64,000 bases of DNA from Bradyrhizobium sp. CSS354 (GCF_029051725.1 NZ_JAACFU010000005.1:62001-126000); one strand, 5' to 3'; shown: positions 17,045 through 25,204, counted from the stretch's first letter. Numbers and translations: made by a program. Notes: generated from the sequence alone by a model not told the origin.

Positions 17045-17140
17045 CTAGGCCGCCGGTTTCGAACCGTCTTTGTCATTTGCTAGTTTGTTGAGAAGAATCT
17101 TTCGGGCGTGCCGGTGGCCGGTTTTGCGGAATTTACTCAT
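17045..17140 (-). CDS. 31-residue basic micro-protein coupled to hicB
   Basis: Its ATG overlaps the hicB stop codon (ATGA, 17137-17140). Peptide starts MSKFRKTGHRHARKILL and is strongly basic. It occupies the place where a HicA toxin could have been in a hicB-hicA order, but it is far shorter than HicA (about 60 aa) and lacks the GS-H-motif. Might be spurious; the overlap and basic composition argue for translation. Confidence 0.35.
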   Translation of the reverse strand: MSKFRKTGHRHARKILLNKLANDKDGSKPAA

Positions 17141-17409
17141 TTTGCGGTGCGGGGGATTTCAATGTTCACTTGGATGGCAACGCCGGTACGGTTGTTCCGA
17201 TCTGACATGACCTCTTCGAGGGCAGAGGGTTCGGGGATGGCTTTGCCATCCTCTGTCATACCCTCGATGTGGAGAGCCAGGGCCTCATCCGCCATACTAC
17301 GAGCGTCATCCAGGGTGGTGCCGGCAGTAACGACGCCGGGGAAATCCGGAAATGAAACGCCGAAATGGCTATCGGCATCCTTATGGATAAGACCAATATA
17401 GTTACGCAT
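17137..17409 (-). CDS. hicB: HicB-family antitoxin
   Basis: 90 aa. The degenerate RNase-H-like HicB fold is clear: YIGLIHKDADSHFGVSFPDFPG, then VTAGTTLDDARSMADEALALHIEGM and EDGKAIPEPS. HicB normally neutralises the HicA mRNA interferase and represses its operon. No hicA is found upstream or downstream. A C-terminal DNA-binding domain is also absent, so it is the short form. Base composition here is more A+T-rich than the surroundings, consistent with accessory origin. Confidence 0.82.
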   Translation of the reverse strand: MRNYIGLIHKDADSHFGVSFPDFPGVVTAGTTLDDARSMADEALALHIEGMTEDGKAIPEPSALEEVMSDRNNRTGVAIQVNIEIPRTAK

Positions 17410-17544
17410 GGCTCTTACCTCAACTGTCAGGCGGACGGCTTCTCAATGCTCTTCAGGGTCCCAACAGGAATATCCCGTTCAGGATGACGATGCTACATCT
17501 TCCTTTCCGCGCGTCGGGCTCACCGCATTTCTGCGGGGCGGTCG

Positions 17545-18321
17545 ATGAGTAACTCGATTCTCTCTCTGGTCTTATTGGATAATCCTGTGACGCCGGACAT
17601 GTCGGCGGTTGCCAAGGCCCTTCGCGCGCGACATCCGGAGCTGGCAACTCACGTTGCGGAGAACGGAGACGCGCAACCGCCTCAGGCAAACTCGCCGCTC
17701 ATTCGCTGTGGCAACGAGTTTGTTGCCGTCATGTCGATGCCGGCGCCCATTCCTGACGATCCCGGCTTGTGGTCGCGCGCCTCCACGACATGGCCGCAGG
17801 CTAAGACGGTCGCGGCGCGGCACCGTGGGCATCTGATCGTCTCGGTGCTTGGTCAAAACCAGCGGCCGCTGCCCGCCGCTCGTCTGACGACCGCTGTCAT
17901 CGGCGCATTGATCGCGACGGTGCCGGAATGTTGCGCTGTTGTATGGAATGGCAAGGTCGCACGTTCCGCCGATCTATGGTTGGACATGTCCAGCCAATCG
18001 TTTGCGCCGTATCCGGACTATCCTTCCTCGCTGTGGGTGGACATATTACCGTTCCGATCAAAGACAGGCATCGGAGCAGTAACGATGGGGCTGTCAGCAT
18101 TTGCTGAGCGTGAAATCGAGTTCGAGACCCAAAAGCTGACACTCCCAACGCTGATCAACAAGGTGGACGGTCTTGCCGTCTATCTGGTTGAGCACGGGCT
18201 TGTGGTCAAAGACGGCGATACATTTGGTCGCGATTCGCGCGAGCGCTTCTCGGCTCGTTACAAGGACTCCGATCGAATTGAAGGCTTGCCCGTTCTTTTC
18301 TGTACCGATGGTTCGGCATAA
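17545..18321 (+). CDS. DUF4261-domain protein
   Basis: 258 aa. Cytosolic, no signal peptide. Contains LLDNPVTPDMSAVAKALRARHP near the start and the characteristic middle FVAVMSMPAPIPDDPG, VVWNGKVARSADLWLDMS and the GLSAFAEREIEFE segment seen in DUF4261 proteins. Function unknown; such proteins turn up near polymorphic-toxin and immunity loci. Its 3' end meets the SRAP remnant directly. Divergent from hicB. Confidence 0.75.
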   Translation: MSNSILSLVLLDNPVTPDMSAVAKALRARHPELATHVAENGDAQPPQANSPLIRCGNEFVAVMSMPAPIPDDPGLWSRASTTWPQAKTVAARHRGHLIVSVLGQNQRPLPAARLTTAVIGALIATVPECCAVVWNGKVARSADLWLDMSSQSFAPYPDYPSSLWVDILPFRSKTGIGAVTMGLSAFAEREIEFETQKLTLPTLINKVDGLAVYLVEHGLVVKDGDTFGRDSRERFSARYKDSDRIEGLPVLFCTDGSA

Positions 18322-18546
18322 TCAGCGTTGGCCCGGCTCGCCCGAACATAGGACTGTAGCAGCGGTGAATACATCTTCCTTCTCGATGCCGCGCGCAACA
18401 ATCTTCAAGCTTTCGTCCGGCAGCGGCCGTTGCAGTGCCTTGGCTTCATCCCACGGCGCCCTCAGCCAAACCTCTCGCTCTGCCGCTGTGGTCAGGATCA
18501 CCGGCATTGCCTTTGGATGTATCGGCTCCACGACAGCATTCGGAAA
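18322..18546 (-). pseudogene. C-terminal remnant of SRAP (YedK/HMCES-like) protein
   Basis: About 75 codons that match only the end of the SOS-response-associated peptidase family: [16 protein letters not shown], then [20 protein letters not shown]. The catalytic Cys2 and the whole N-terminal two thirds are missing. The frame continues directly, without a start codon, from the stop of the FAD monooxygenase (TAG TTT CCG AAT GCT). So the fragment is a deletion or recombination scar. A GTG at 18531 could start a 69-aa peptide but would lack any active site. Confidence 0.8.
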
Positions 18547-20097
18547 CTAGTCTGAAGCCGGTCCGAACCACCTCGTCATCGCGTCCGCCAGTCCGTCTTG
18601 GCTCTCGTCTCCCACCCACGCCACATGCCCGTCGGGGCGTACCAGCACGGCTTTGGGCGCAGCGACCTGTCCAATGGACGGGAGCTCCCATGCACCGTGA
18701 TAGTCCGCTTCGACGAGATCGATGCGATCTGCCCAGGGCGTCATGTCGATGTTGCCGGCCTTGCCAAAATCGAGCAGCAAGCCGCGCGCGCCGTGCAGCA
18801 GCGTGAACAGTCGCAGCGGACGCCCGTCGACCGTTAGATCGAGATCGGGCATGCGGCGCCCGAGCAGCGCGTGTCCTTGGCCGAGATCGTAGTGCACGTC
18901 GAGCCCGCTCATCATCGCGCCAAAACGTTGGCGCGGCGCGTCCATCGCGAGCAGTTCGGAGACGATTTCGCGCGCGGCCTTGAGGCCGTCCTCGCCGCGG
19001 CGGAGCAGGGCGATTTGCGCCATGGTGTTGCGCAAGGTCCGCGCGCCGACGGGATGTCGCTCGGCGTGGTAGGTGTCGAGCAGGGTTTCGGGCGACAGGC
19101 CCTTGACCACTCGCGCGAGCTTCCAGCCGAGATTGACGGCGTCCTGCACGCCAATGTTGAGGCCTTGTCCGCCGACGGAGTGATGGATATGCGCGGCATC
19201 GCCGGCGAGCAACACGCGACCGCTGCGATAGGACCCCGCCTGCCGTGCCGCATCGGTGAAGCGGGAGATCCAGGACGGGTTGTGGAGGCCGAAGTCGGTG
19301 CCGTAAACGGCGACGAGGGCGTCGCTGAGATCGCGAGGGCCGGGCGCGCCGGTGCGATCGAGGGTCGCTTCCGTCACGACCACCAGCACGCGCCCGCTCT
19401 CGGTCTTGCTGAGGCCGTGAAAGCCGAGCGCGTCGTGGCGCAGGCCCCATGCCGGCTCGTCGCGCATCTCGACTTCGGCCATGAGGTTGCTCAGCGTCGG
19501 ATCTGTGCCCGCGAAATCGACGCCCGCGGCCTTGCGCACCAGGCTGCGGCCACCGTCGCAGCCGACCAGATAGTTTGCGCGCAAGGTCTCGCCGCCGGAG
19601 AGCGTCACGTCGATGCCGGTCTCGTCCTGCGCGAAACCCGTCACCTCGCGGCTTCGATAGATCGGCACCGCGAGCTCGCTGACCCAGTCGGCCAGGATGC
19701 GCTCAATGTGGCTCTGCCGCAGTGCCAGCCCGTAAGCGTGCCGGGTGGGGAGGTCGCTGATGTCGAGCCTGGTCCAGGCGAAGCCCGCGAGCTGGGTGAT
19801 CTGCCCTTCACGCATGAAACGATCCGCGACGCCACGCTGGTCGAGGATCTCGATGCTGCGTGCGTGCAAGCCGCCGGCGCGCGTACCGACCAGTTCCTGA
19901 TGGGCGCGCCGTTCGACCACGGCGACGTCGACATGCGCGAGCGCGAGCTCCGCGGCCAGCATCAAGCCGGTCGGGCCGCCGCCGGCGATCACCACGGCAT
20001 GGTCTTGTGCGTGATCTTTTGCGTGATCTTGCGCGTGGCGGGCGCCGGCCGCTTTGGCGTGACCGCGCGTCCGGGACGTCGGAAGCAGTACAGGCAT
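18547..20097 (-). CDS. FAD-dependent aromatic-ring monooxygenase (PheA/TfdB family)
   Basis: 516 aa. Class A flavoprotein hydroxylase. GGGPTGLMLAAELA at about residues 39-52 is the FAD dinucleotide fold; DGGRSLVRKAAG is the DG motif (about 193), and GRVLLAGDAAHIHHSVGGQG is the GD motif (about 290). A thioredoxin-like C-terminal domain follows. The start at 20097 gives a 33-residue leader with a DHAKDHAQDHA repeat, so a later start may be used. Substrate unknown; TfdB, MhpA and rifampicin-type oxygenases share this fold. Its stop codon abuts the SRAP remnant, indicating a rearrangement point. Confidence 0.85.
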   Translation of the reverse strand: MPVLLPTSRTRGHAKAAGARHAQDHAKDHAQDHAVVIAGGGPTGLMLAAELALAHVDVAVVERRAHQELVGTRAGGLHARSIEILDQRGVADRFMREGQITQLAGFAWTRLDISDLPTRHAYGLALRQSHIERILADWVSELAVPIYRSREVTGFAQDETGIDVTLSGGETLRANYLVGCDGGRSLVRKAAGVDFAGTDPTLSNLMAEVEMRDEPAWGLRHDALGFHGLSKTESGRVLVVVTEATLDRTGAPGPRDLSDALVAVYGTDFGLHNPSWISRFTDAARQAGSYRSGRVLLAGDAAHIHHSVGGQGLNIGVQDAVNLGWKLARVVKGLSPETLLDTYHAERHPVGARTLRNTMAQIALLRRGEDGLKAAREIVSELLAMDAPRQRFGAMMSGLDVHYDLGQGHALLGRRMPDLDLTVDGRPLRLFTLLHGARGLLLDFGKAGNIDMTPWADRIDLVEADYHGAWELPSIGQVAAPKAVLVRPDGHVAWVGDESQDGLADAMTRWFGPASD

Positions 20098-20226
20098 GGG
20101 ATGACCCCTCGGGTTTGGATGGTGTTCGGGTCGAGGGTTCTACGGCAGGGTCGGGGGCTTGAAGCAAGCCCGTTGCACACCACATATCTGAGTGGGAGAG
20201 GCAATCCTTTGTCCGCGTTCGCCGCG

Positions 20227-20317
20227 TTGACACGTCGGGCAAAACACCGGCATGATGCCATCATCGAAAAGAGTTTGGTTCAACCCGCGCGGAGGCGATC
20301 CGCCGCGGGTTTTGTTT
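20227..20317 (+). ncRNA. Putative small-RNA unit, copy 2 of the repeat element (promoter to terminator)
   Basis: TTGACA (20227-20232), an 18-bp spacer CGTCGGGCAAAACACCGG and CATGAT (20251-20256) form a promoter-like core; GGCATGATGCC is a perfect dyad over the -10. About 25 nt of conserved sequence (ATCGAAAAGAGTTTGGTT) leads to a hairpin AACCCGCG...CGCGGGTT ending in TTTTGTTT (20310-20317). A transcript of about 50-60 nt is predicted. No open frame of note. The same arrangement recurs at 21058-21145. Confidence 0.5.
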
Positions 20318-20355
20318 GGGTTCTTGCGCTTTCCGACGTTTTGGGCTTGCGGCCT

Positions 20356-20700
20356 TCAGCAGATGCCGGTGGTCCGCTGCATGGTGCTGGCGAGTTCCTC
20401 GAACGAGAACGGCTTTCTGATCATGGGAAGGCCGTCGCGCCGGGGCTCACGTCCCGACAATTGCAGGATCTTCAGTTCCGGGCGGCGTCGTCTGGCCAAC
20501 TCTGCCAGTTCATAACCGTCCATCCCAGGCATGTTGATGTCGGTGATGAGGATGGAAATGTTCTGGTTCTGCCTGAGCCGGTCGAGCGCATCCGGGCCGC
20601 TCCGGGCGCTGATGACTTCGCAACCGAGATCTTCCAGCATGTCGACGATGACGTCGAGCACGCCGGGATCGTCGTCAACAACCAGTACGGTATGGCTCAT
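20356..20700 (-). CDS. Single-domain response regulator (CheY-like receiver)
   Basis: 114 aa from ATG 20700, with AGGAGG about 9 bases upstream. Receiver only: acidic pocket VVDDDPG (residues 8-11), phospho-acceptor Asp54 in LITDINMPGMDG, Lys96 in MIRKPFSF. No output domain, so it probably works in a phosphorelay or by protein contact. No histidine kinase is nearby. This is similar to the C-terminal receivers of hybrid kinases in bradyrhizobia, but the upstream sequence holds no kinase. Confidence 0.85.
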   Translation of the reverse strand: MSHTVLVVDDDPGVLDVIVDMLEDLGCEVISARSGPDALDRLRQNQNISILITDINMPGMDGYELAELARRRRPELKILQLSGREPRRDGLPMIRKPFSFEELASTMQRTTGIC

Positions 20701-20808
20701 CGCACAATGTTCCTCCTGAAGGAAAGAACGCGGCCGCCTTGGCGTAAGTTCCGGCACGGCGTGGTCGAATGAGCGATGTTTTACGCGTCGCGCCGCTCGC
20801 GAAGCAGC

Positions 20809-21009
20809 CTAATCGTCCTTCGACAAATCGCCGGGCCTGGTGGGAAGGTCGATGGTGCCGCCCTCGCCATGCACGAGATCGCGGTCGCTGTCCTCCGTAA
20901 CGCCGGCGTCTTCAACGATGGTCTCTTGCGTGTCGCGGTCCTTGTCGACACGCGGCTTTCGTCCTGGAAGATTTCGCGATGTGTTTTGTGAATTCGTCTT
21001 GAGCGTCAT
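20809..21009 (-). CDS. Small acidic hypothetical protein
   Basis: 66 aa from ATG 21009 with AGGAG about 8 bases upstream. N-terminus basic and Ser/Thr-rich (SQNTSRNLPGRKPRVDKD); C-terminus acidic (ETIVEDAGVTEDSDRD, GGTIDLPTRPGDLSKDD). Looks disordered. I recall proteins of this kind as common in Bradyrhizobium, without known function. Confidence 0.65.
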   Translation of the reverse strand: MTLKTNSQNTSRNLPGRKPRVDKDRDTQETIVEDAGVTEDSDRDLVHGEGGTIDLPTRPGDLSKDD

Positions 21010-21057
21010 CTGCCGGCTCTCCTGATCGCCTAACGCAGCCTGCGCGAATTCGTTCGT

Positions 21058-21145
21058 TTGACACGTCGGGCAAAACACCGGCATAATGCCATCATCGAAA
21101 CGAGTTTGGTTGACCCGCGCGGAAAGCATCCGCCGCGGGTTTTTT
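21058..21145 (+). ncRNA. Putative small-RNA unit, copy 3 of the repeat element (promoter to terminator)
   Basis: TTGACA (21058-21063), the same 18-bp spacer as copy 2, and CATAAT (21082-21087), with dyad GGCATAATGCC. Then ATCGAAACGAGTTTGGTT, and a hairpin ACCCGCGCGG...CCGCGGGT running into six T (21140-21145). The promoter is near consensus and the terminator is strong, so a roughly 50-nt transcript is expected. Differences from copy 2 sit mostly in the hairpin loop. Confidence 0.55.
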
Positions 21146-21152
21146 CGTCTCG

Positions 21153-21506
21153 ATGTCGAGAGCGACTGTGGTCGCGCATCCGGTCAAACCTGGAGCGCCG
21201 ATCGGCGCGCCGCCGTCCGTACCATTGCTGGCCCTGCACGCCGAAGCGAGCCGGCCCGCGGCGCCGGGCTCTTCGCTCGCGCCGCTGCGGTCTCCGGGAG
21301 CGGAGATCGGCACTGGTGGAGCGAGACAAATTGACGGGCTATTGCGTCGCGCTCTACCTGGCAAGCTTCCTGGTCTGGGCCGGGTCCTCGGCTTTGGTTC
21401 CGCGGGCGCTCTCGCTGGATTTGCGGCGATCACAGCCAATCTCTTGTCTCCTTCTACTTCGCCAAGGGCGGCTTTTGAGAATGTTGCGGGGATCATCCAG
21501 CGGTGA
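21153..21506 (+). CDS. Hypothetical protein, possible phage-derived
   Basis: 117 aa as read; the first half is Pro/Ala-rich and may not be coding. The C-terminal half has a hydrophobic stretch (GRVLGFGSAGALAGFAAIT). Codon third positions are less G+C-rich than neighbours. The stop overlaps the next start (GGTGA), implying coupling to the DUF6127-like gene. Not recognised. Confidence 0.35.
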   Translation: MSRATVVAHPVKPGAPIGAPPSVPLLALHAEASRPAAPGSSLAPLRSPGAEIGTGGARQIDGLLRRALPGKLPGLGRVLGFGSAGALAGFAAITANLLSPSTSPRAAFENVAGIIQR

Positions 21507-21508
21507 AG

Positions 21509-21802
21509 ATGCCAGATGACGAAATCAGGGCGATCGTTGCCGAGACGCTGGCCGAGCAACACAGGCTTCAGCAGGCGAGTATCGATGCCATCGTATTGAG
21601 GACGGTGGCATCGGTGCTGGCGTCTTTCGGAATCGAAGATGACGACCGAAAGGAGCTGAGGGCTGATCTTCAGCACTTGCGCCGATGGCGAACGAGCGTG
21701 GAGCAGGCGCAGAGCTACACGCTCAAGGCCGTGATTACGGTGATCGCCACCGGCCTGATGGGTGTGGTCGGGCTAAGCGTCAAGGTCGTGCTCGGCAAGT
21801 GA
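21509..21802 (+). CDS. DUF6127-like small membrane protein (phage-associated type)
   Basis: 97 aa from ATG 21509 (GTG 21503 alternative). An acidic helical N-terminus (DDEIRAIVAETLAEQH) precedes ELRADLQHLRRWRTSVEQ and a C-terminal membrane helix (AVITVIATGLMGVVGLSVKVVLGK). I recall this layout in small proteins of alphaproteobacterial prophage lysis or accessory modules. Family name is by pattern memory; no holin activity is claimed. Confidence 0.55.
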   Translation: MPDDEIRAIVAETLAEQHRLQQASIDAIVLRTVASVLASFGIEDDDRKELRADLQHLRRWRTSVEQAQSYTLKAVITVIATGLMGVVGLSVKVVLGK

Positions 21803-21852
21803 GCCTTAGCCGCGACGACATTGCTGCATTCCACTCCCGTCGTCCTTCGCCA

Positions 21853-22293
21853 ATGGACCGTCTCATGTACAGAATTCGCATTGTCGATGCATCCGATGAC
21901 GACATCGCCGACACATTGGCCGATCGGCATCAGTCGACGTTCTTCGATGCGGCTGCCTTGCCACAATTCGAGTTAGGGGCGTGGTGGCTTGCCTACCACG
22001 GCGGTGAGCCGGTAGCATTCGCAGGTGTCGTACCGTCAACGCACATTCGAAATGGCGGCTATTTCTACAGGGTCGGTGTGTTGCAGCGGCACTGGGGACG
22101 TGACCTCCAGTGCAGGCTGATGCGGGTGATCGAGGCGAGAGGACGGCGTATTGGATGGGACAGCATCGTCTCGGATACGACGGACAATCCGGTGTCTGCC
22201 AATAATTTCATCCGGGCGGGCTATCGGCTCTTCGAACCCCTTGTGCCCTGGGCTTGGGCGCACACGCTTTACTGGCGAAAGCGGCTTCGCTGA
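21853..22293 (+). CDS. GNAT-family N-acetyltransferase
   Basis: 146 aa. Acetyl-CoA-dependent transferase fold: LAYHGGEPVAFAGVVPS (beta strands), FYRVGVLQRHWGRDLQCRLMRVIEARGRR (acetyl-CoA loop in the place of Q/RxxGxG/A) and NPVSANNFIRAGYRLFEPL near the C-terminus. Start ATG 21853; ATG 21865 also possible. Comes 50 bp after the DUF6127-like gene and is closed by a strong terminator, so the three genes form one module. Substrate unknown. Confidence 0.75.
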   Translation: MDRLMYRIRIVDASDDDIADTLADRHQSTFFDAAALPQFELGAWWLAYHGGEPVAFAGVVPSTHIRNGGYFYRVGVLQRHWGRDLQCRLMRVIEARGRRIGWDSIVSDTTDNPVSANNFIRAGYRLFEPLVPWAWAHTLYWRKRLR

Positions 22294-22384
22294 GCGAATG
22301 GAGCCAGGTTTCCCGTGGTGCGGAACGCGATTCCCGCAACGGAAAATGGTTCGCGCGAGATGGAGCGCAACACGGAACGTCCAA

Positions 22385-22419
22385 GGGCCCGGCAGCTTGA
22401 CAGCTGCCGGTCCCTTTTT
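22385..22419 (+). terminator. Strong Rho-independent terminator
   Basis: CCGGCAGCT, loop TGAC, AGCTGCCGG, extended by GGG/CCC pairing, followed by TTTTT. Ends the 21.2-22.3 kb phage-like module. Confidence 0.85.
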
Positions 22420-22530
22420 GCGTATTGAAGCGATGCGGGCGAAGGACTTGCGAAGTCAGCGGTGCCGGGCTTTAAGTTTGCTCCTGCGGGAAATTCGGCA
22501 ACCATAAGCCGATGTAAGGGAGCGCCGTCG

Positions 22531-23799
22531 ATGCCCACCAAGCCTCAATTGCCGGAACGTTCGTCGCGGGCGACGGGCGCGCCTACCGCGCTCGATGGTC
22601 TGCTGGTCGTCGATTTCACGCGTGTGGTTGCTGGCCCGGCCTGTACGCAGACGCTTGCTGATTTCGGTGCGCACGTCATCAAGATCGAAAATCCAGACGG
22701 GGGCGATGACACGCGTGCGTATGAACATGCCGAGATCGGCGGAGAGAGTGCTGCCTATCTCAGCCTGAATCGCAACAAGCGCGGCATCGCGCTCGACCTT
22801 ACCGTGCCGGAGGCTCGTGAGATCGCGCTGGATTTGATTCGCAAGGCCGACGTGGTCGTCGAGAACTTTTCCAGCGGGGTCATGAAGAAATTTGGCCTGG
22901 ACTATGAAACTGTTGCGCCGCTCAATCCGCGGCTGGTCTATTGCTCGATCTCCGCCTACGGGCGCACCGGACCATTTGCCTCGCGTCCCGGCTTTGATCC
23001 GATCACGCAAGCGGAAAGCGGCTTCATGTCGCTCAACGGATTTGCCGATGGCCCGGCGGTTCGCACCGGCCCGCCCATCGTGGACATGGCGACGGGGATG
23101 TCTGCCTGCAACGCCATCCTGATGGCGCTGTTGGCTCGGGATCGGCTCGGTCGCGGTCAGCATGTCGAGGTCGCCCTGTTCGACGTCGCGATGGGCATGA
23201 CCGGCTTCTATGGCATGGCTTATCTGATCAACGGCGAGAACCCTGGGCGGTTCGGTAATTCACCGAGCGGGTCTCCCACCGTCGGCGTTTACGAGGCCTC
23301 CGATGGGCCGCTCTACATCGCGTGTGCCAATGACCGGCTCTATCGCAGATTGGTCGTCGAGGTGCTGAACAGGCCTGATCTCATCACTGATCCGCAGTTT
23401 GCGACGCGCAAAGCCCGCTCCGAGCACAAGGAGCTCTTGCGAGCGGCCATTGCGGAGGTCTTTGCGAGCGACACCCTCGAGAACTGGATGACCAAGATGA
23501 AGCTGGCCAATATCCCGGTCGGCTATCTCCGGACTGTCGAGGAGGGATTCAATGCACCGGAGGCGCGAGAGCGCCATCGCTTGAACCGGATTCCACATCG
23601 TACGGCGGAGTGGGTCCCGAACATCGAGCCGCCGATTGCCATGAGCTTGACCGGCCCGATTGATCCTGTGGCTGCTCCGTTGCTGGGCGAGCACACGGAG
23701 CAGGTCTTGCGTGATACGCTCGGTTACGACGAGCGCCGGATATCGCAGTTCACCCAAAAAGGCGTGTTCGGCTCGGGCAAACCCTCGCCGTCGGGCTGA
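22531..23799 (+). CDS. CaiB/BaiF (family III) CoA transferase
   Basis: 422 aa from ATG 22531 (AAGGGAG upstream). Family III transferase: LLVVDFTRVVAGPACTQTLADFGA at the N-terminus, then KIENPDGGDDTR, where the Asp of the family's acyl-anhydride intermediate is expected in the following LVCAS-type region; and NRNKRGIALDLTVPEA, ISAYGRTGP, PPIVDMATGM. Moves CoA from a donor such as succinyl-CoA to a carboxylic acid. It opens the catabolic island; the flavin monooxygenase pair follows after 175 bp. Confidence 0.88.
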   Translation: MPTKPQLPERSSRATGAPTALDGLLVVDFTRVVAGPACTQTLADFGAHVIKIENPDGGDDTRAYEHAEIGGESAAYLSLNRNKRGIALDLTVPEAREIALDLIRKADVVVENFSSGVMKKFGLDYETVAPLNPRLVYCSISAYGRTGPFASRPGFDPITQAESGFMSLNGFADGPAVRTGPPIVDMATGMSACNAILMALLARDRLGRGQHVEVALFDVAMGMTGFYGMAYLINGENPGRFGNSPSGSPTVGVYEASDGPLYIACANDRLYRRLVVEVLNRPDLITDPQFATRKARSEHKELLRAAIAEVFASDTLENWMTKMKLANIPVGYLRTVEEGFNAPEARERHRLNRIPHRTAEWVPNIEPPIAMSLTGPIDPVAAPLLGEHTEQVLRDTLGYDERRISQFTQKGVFGSGKPSPSG

Positions 23800-23844
23800 G
23801 CGAGGGGTTAAGTCCTGCAGGCCAGGCCTCTTGCGGATCGGCTT

Positions 23845-23870
23845 GGCGATGCCACCTTCGCGGCATCGCC
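23845..23870. terminator. Perfect 9-bp hairpin without T-run
   Basis: GGCGATGCC, 8-nt loop, GGCATCGCC, in the gap after the CoA transferase. The lack of a T-run means it may be a structured spacer or an mRNA-stability element instead of a terminator. Confidence 0.4.
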
Positions 23871-23974
23871 CTTCCCGGGCAGCCGGGTTCAGGGCGACCA
23901 TACCCGGACAGCGCTGCCTCGGCTTGATTTGGCAAAGGTCTCGCCGCATAAATGCGTGAAAGCGAGGGATACGA

Positions 23975-25204
23975 ATGGCGCCTGGTCAAGAGCCGAGCGT
24001 GGGCCGGCCCGCGGCGGCGCAATCCGATGAACCTGCCCATGCGGCAATGGTCGCAAAGGCCCGGGCCCTTCTGCCGCGGCTGCGAGAGCGGGCGGCGCGA
24101 ACGGAAGAGTTGCGGCATCTGCCGCCGGAAACCGAGAAGGATCTGCACGACGCCGGCCTGTTCCGGATGCTTCAGCCGAAGCGCATTGGCGGCGCAGAAC
24201 TCGATTATGTCGCCTTGATCGATTGCGCGGACCTGCTCGGACAAGCAGACGCGTCGGTGGCGTGGAATCTGGCCAATCTGGCGAGCCATCACTGGATGCT
24301 CGGCATGTTCGAGCCGACGGCGCAGGATCTGGTCTGGAGTCGTGATCCGGACGCGCTGATCGCGTCCTCGTTCATTTTTCCCGCCGGGCGTGCCACGAGA
24401 GTCGAGGGCGGATACCGGCTCCATGGCAGCTGGCCGTTCTCCTCGGGCGTCGCCTCTTGCGCATGGAACATGCTTGCAAGCGTGGTCTACTCCGACGATG
24501 AGGCAGACGGCATCGAGTATCGGATATTTCTGCTCCCGAAAGCCGACTACAAAGTCCTCGACACCTGGAATGTCGCGGGGCTGCGCGGGACAGGGTCTTG
24601 CGACGTGGAGGTCAGGGACGCTTTCGTGCCCGACGACATGACGGTCGCGGTCGGCGATCTTGACGGTGGGCCGACTCCGGGAAGCAAACTCAATCCCAAC
24701 CCGCTGTATGCGCTCCCGGTGTTCTCGCTGTTTCCCTACGTCCTCTCAGGCGTCGCGCTGGGAAACGCGCAGGCGTGTCTCAACGATTATGCGGAGGTCG
24801 TCCGTCATCGCATTTCCACCTACAACCACGCCAAGCTGAGCGACTTTCAAAGCACCCAGATCAAGATCGCCGAGGCCTCGGCGAAGATCGACGCTGCCCG
24901 CCTGATCATGCGCTCGGCCTGTCTGAATGCCATGGAGGATGCAAGGCAGGGTCATATCCCTGATATGGCGACCAAGACCAGATATCGGCGCGACGGCGCC
25001 TTTTCAGTAAACTTCTGCACGGATGCGGTGTCGATGCTGTTTGCCGCGAGCGGAGCACGGGGCCTGTTCACTACGGGCGCGTTGCAGCGGCAATTCCGCG
25101 ATGCGCACGCGATCAATTCGCATCTCGCGTTTAATTTCGATGCAGCCGGGACCAATTATGGACGCGTGGCGCTGGGCCTGCCGTCTGAGAATCTCACGCT
25201 GTGA
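23975..25204 (+). CDS. Acyl-CoA-dehydrogenase-fold flavin monooxygenase, oxygenase component (HsaA/HpaH-C2 type)
   Basis: 409 aa. Group D two-component flavin monooxygenase: acyl-CoA dehydrogenase fold with GGAELDYVALIDCADLLG, SVAWNLANLASHHWMLG, and SWPFSSGVASCAWNML, where the central Ser/His region binds reduced flavin. The C-terminal domain includes RRDGAFSVNFCTDAVSMLF. It lacks a real acyl-CoA dehydrogenase catalytic Glu context. The adjacent flavin reductase gene (10 bp downstream) fixes the assignment: the reductase supplies FMNH2/FADH2 and this protein hydroxylates an aromatic substrate. Confidence 0.82.
   Translation: MAPGQEPSVGRPAAAQSDEPAHAAMVAKARALLPRLRERAARTEELRHLPPETEKDLHDAGLFRMLQPKRIGGAELDYVALIDCADLLGQADASVAWNLANLASHHWMLGMFEPTAQDLVWSRDPDALIASSFIFPAGRATRVEGGYRLHGSWPFSSGVASCAWNMLASVVYSDDEADGIEYRIFLLPKADYKVLDTWNVAGLRGTGSCDVEVRDAFVPDDMTVAVGDLDGGPTPGSKLNPNPLYALPVFSLFPYVLSGVALGNAQACLNDYAEVVRHRISTYNHAKLSDFQSTQIKIAEASAKIDAARLIMRSACLNAMEDARQGHIPDMATKTRYRRDGAFSVNFCTDAVSMLFAASGARGLFTTGALQRQFRDAHAINSHLAFNFDAAGTNYGRVALGLPSENLTL

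Noticed and set aside
18871..20772. Large plus-strand frame (633 aa) opposite the FAD monooxygenase
   Set aside because: No motifs; it crosses a promoter/terminator repeat and the response-regulator gene, and the minus strand has FAD-binding motifs.
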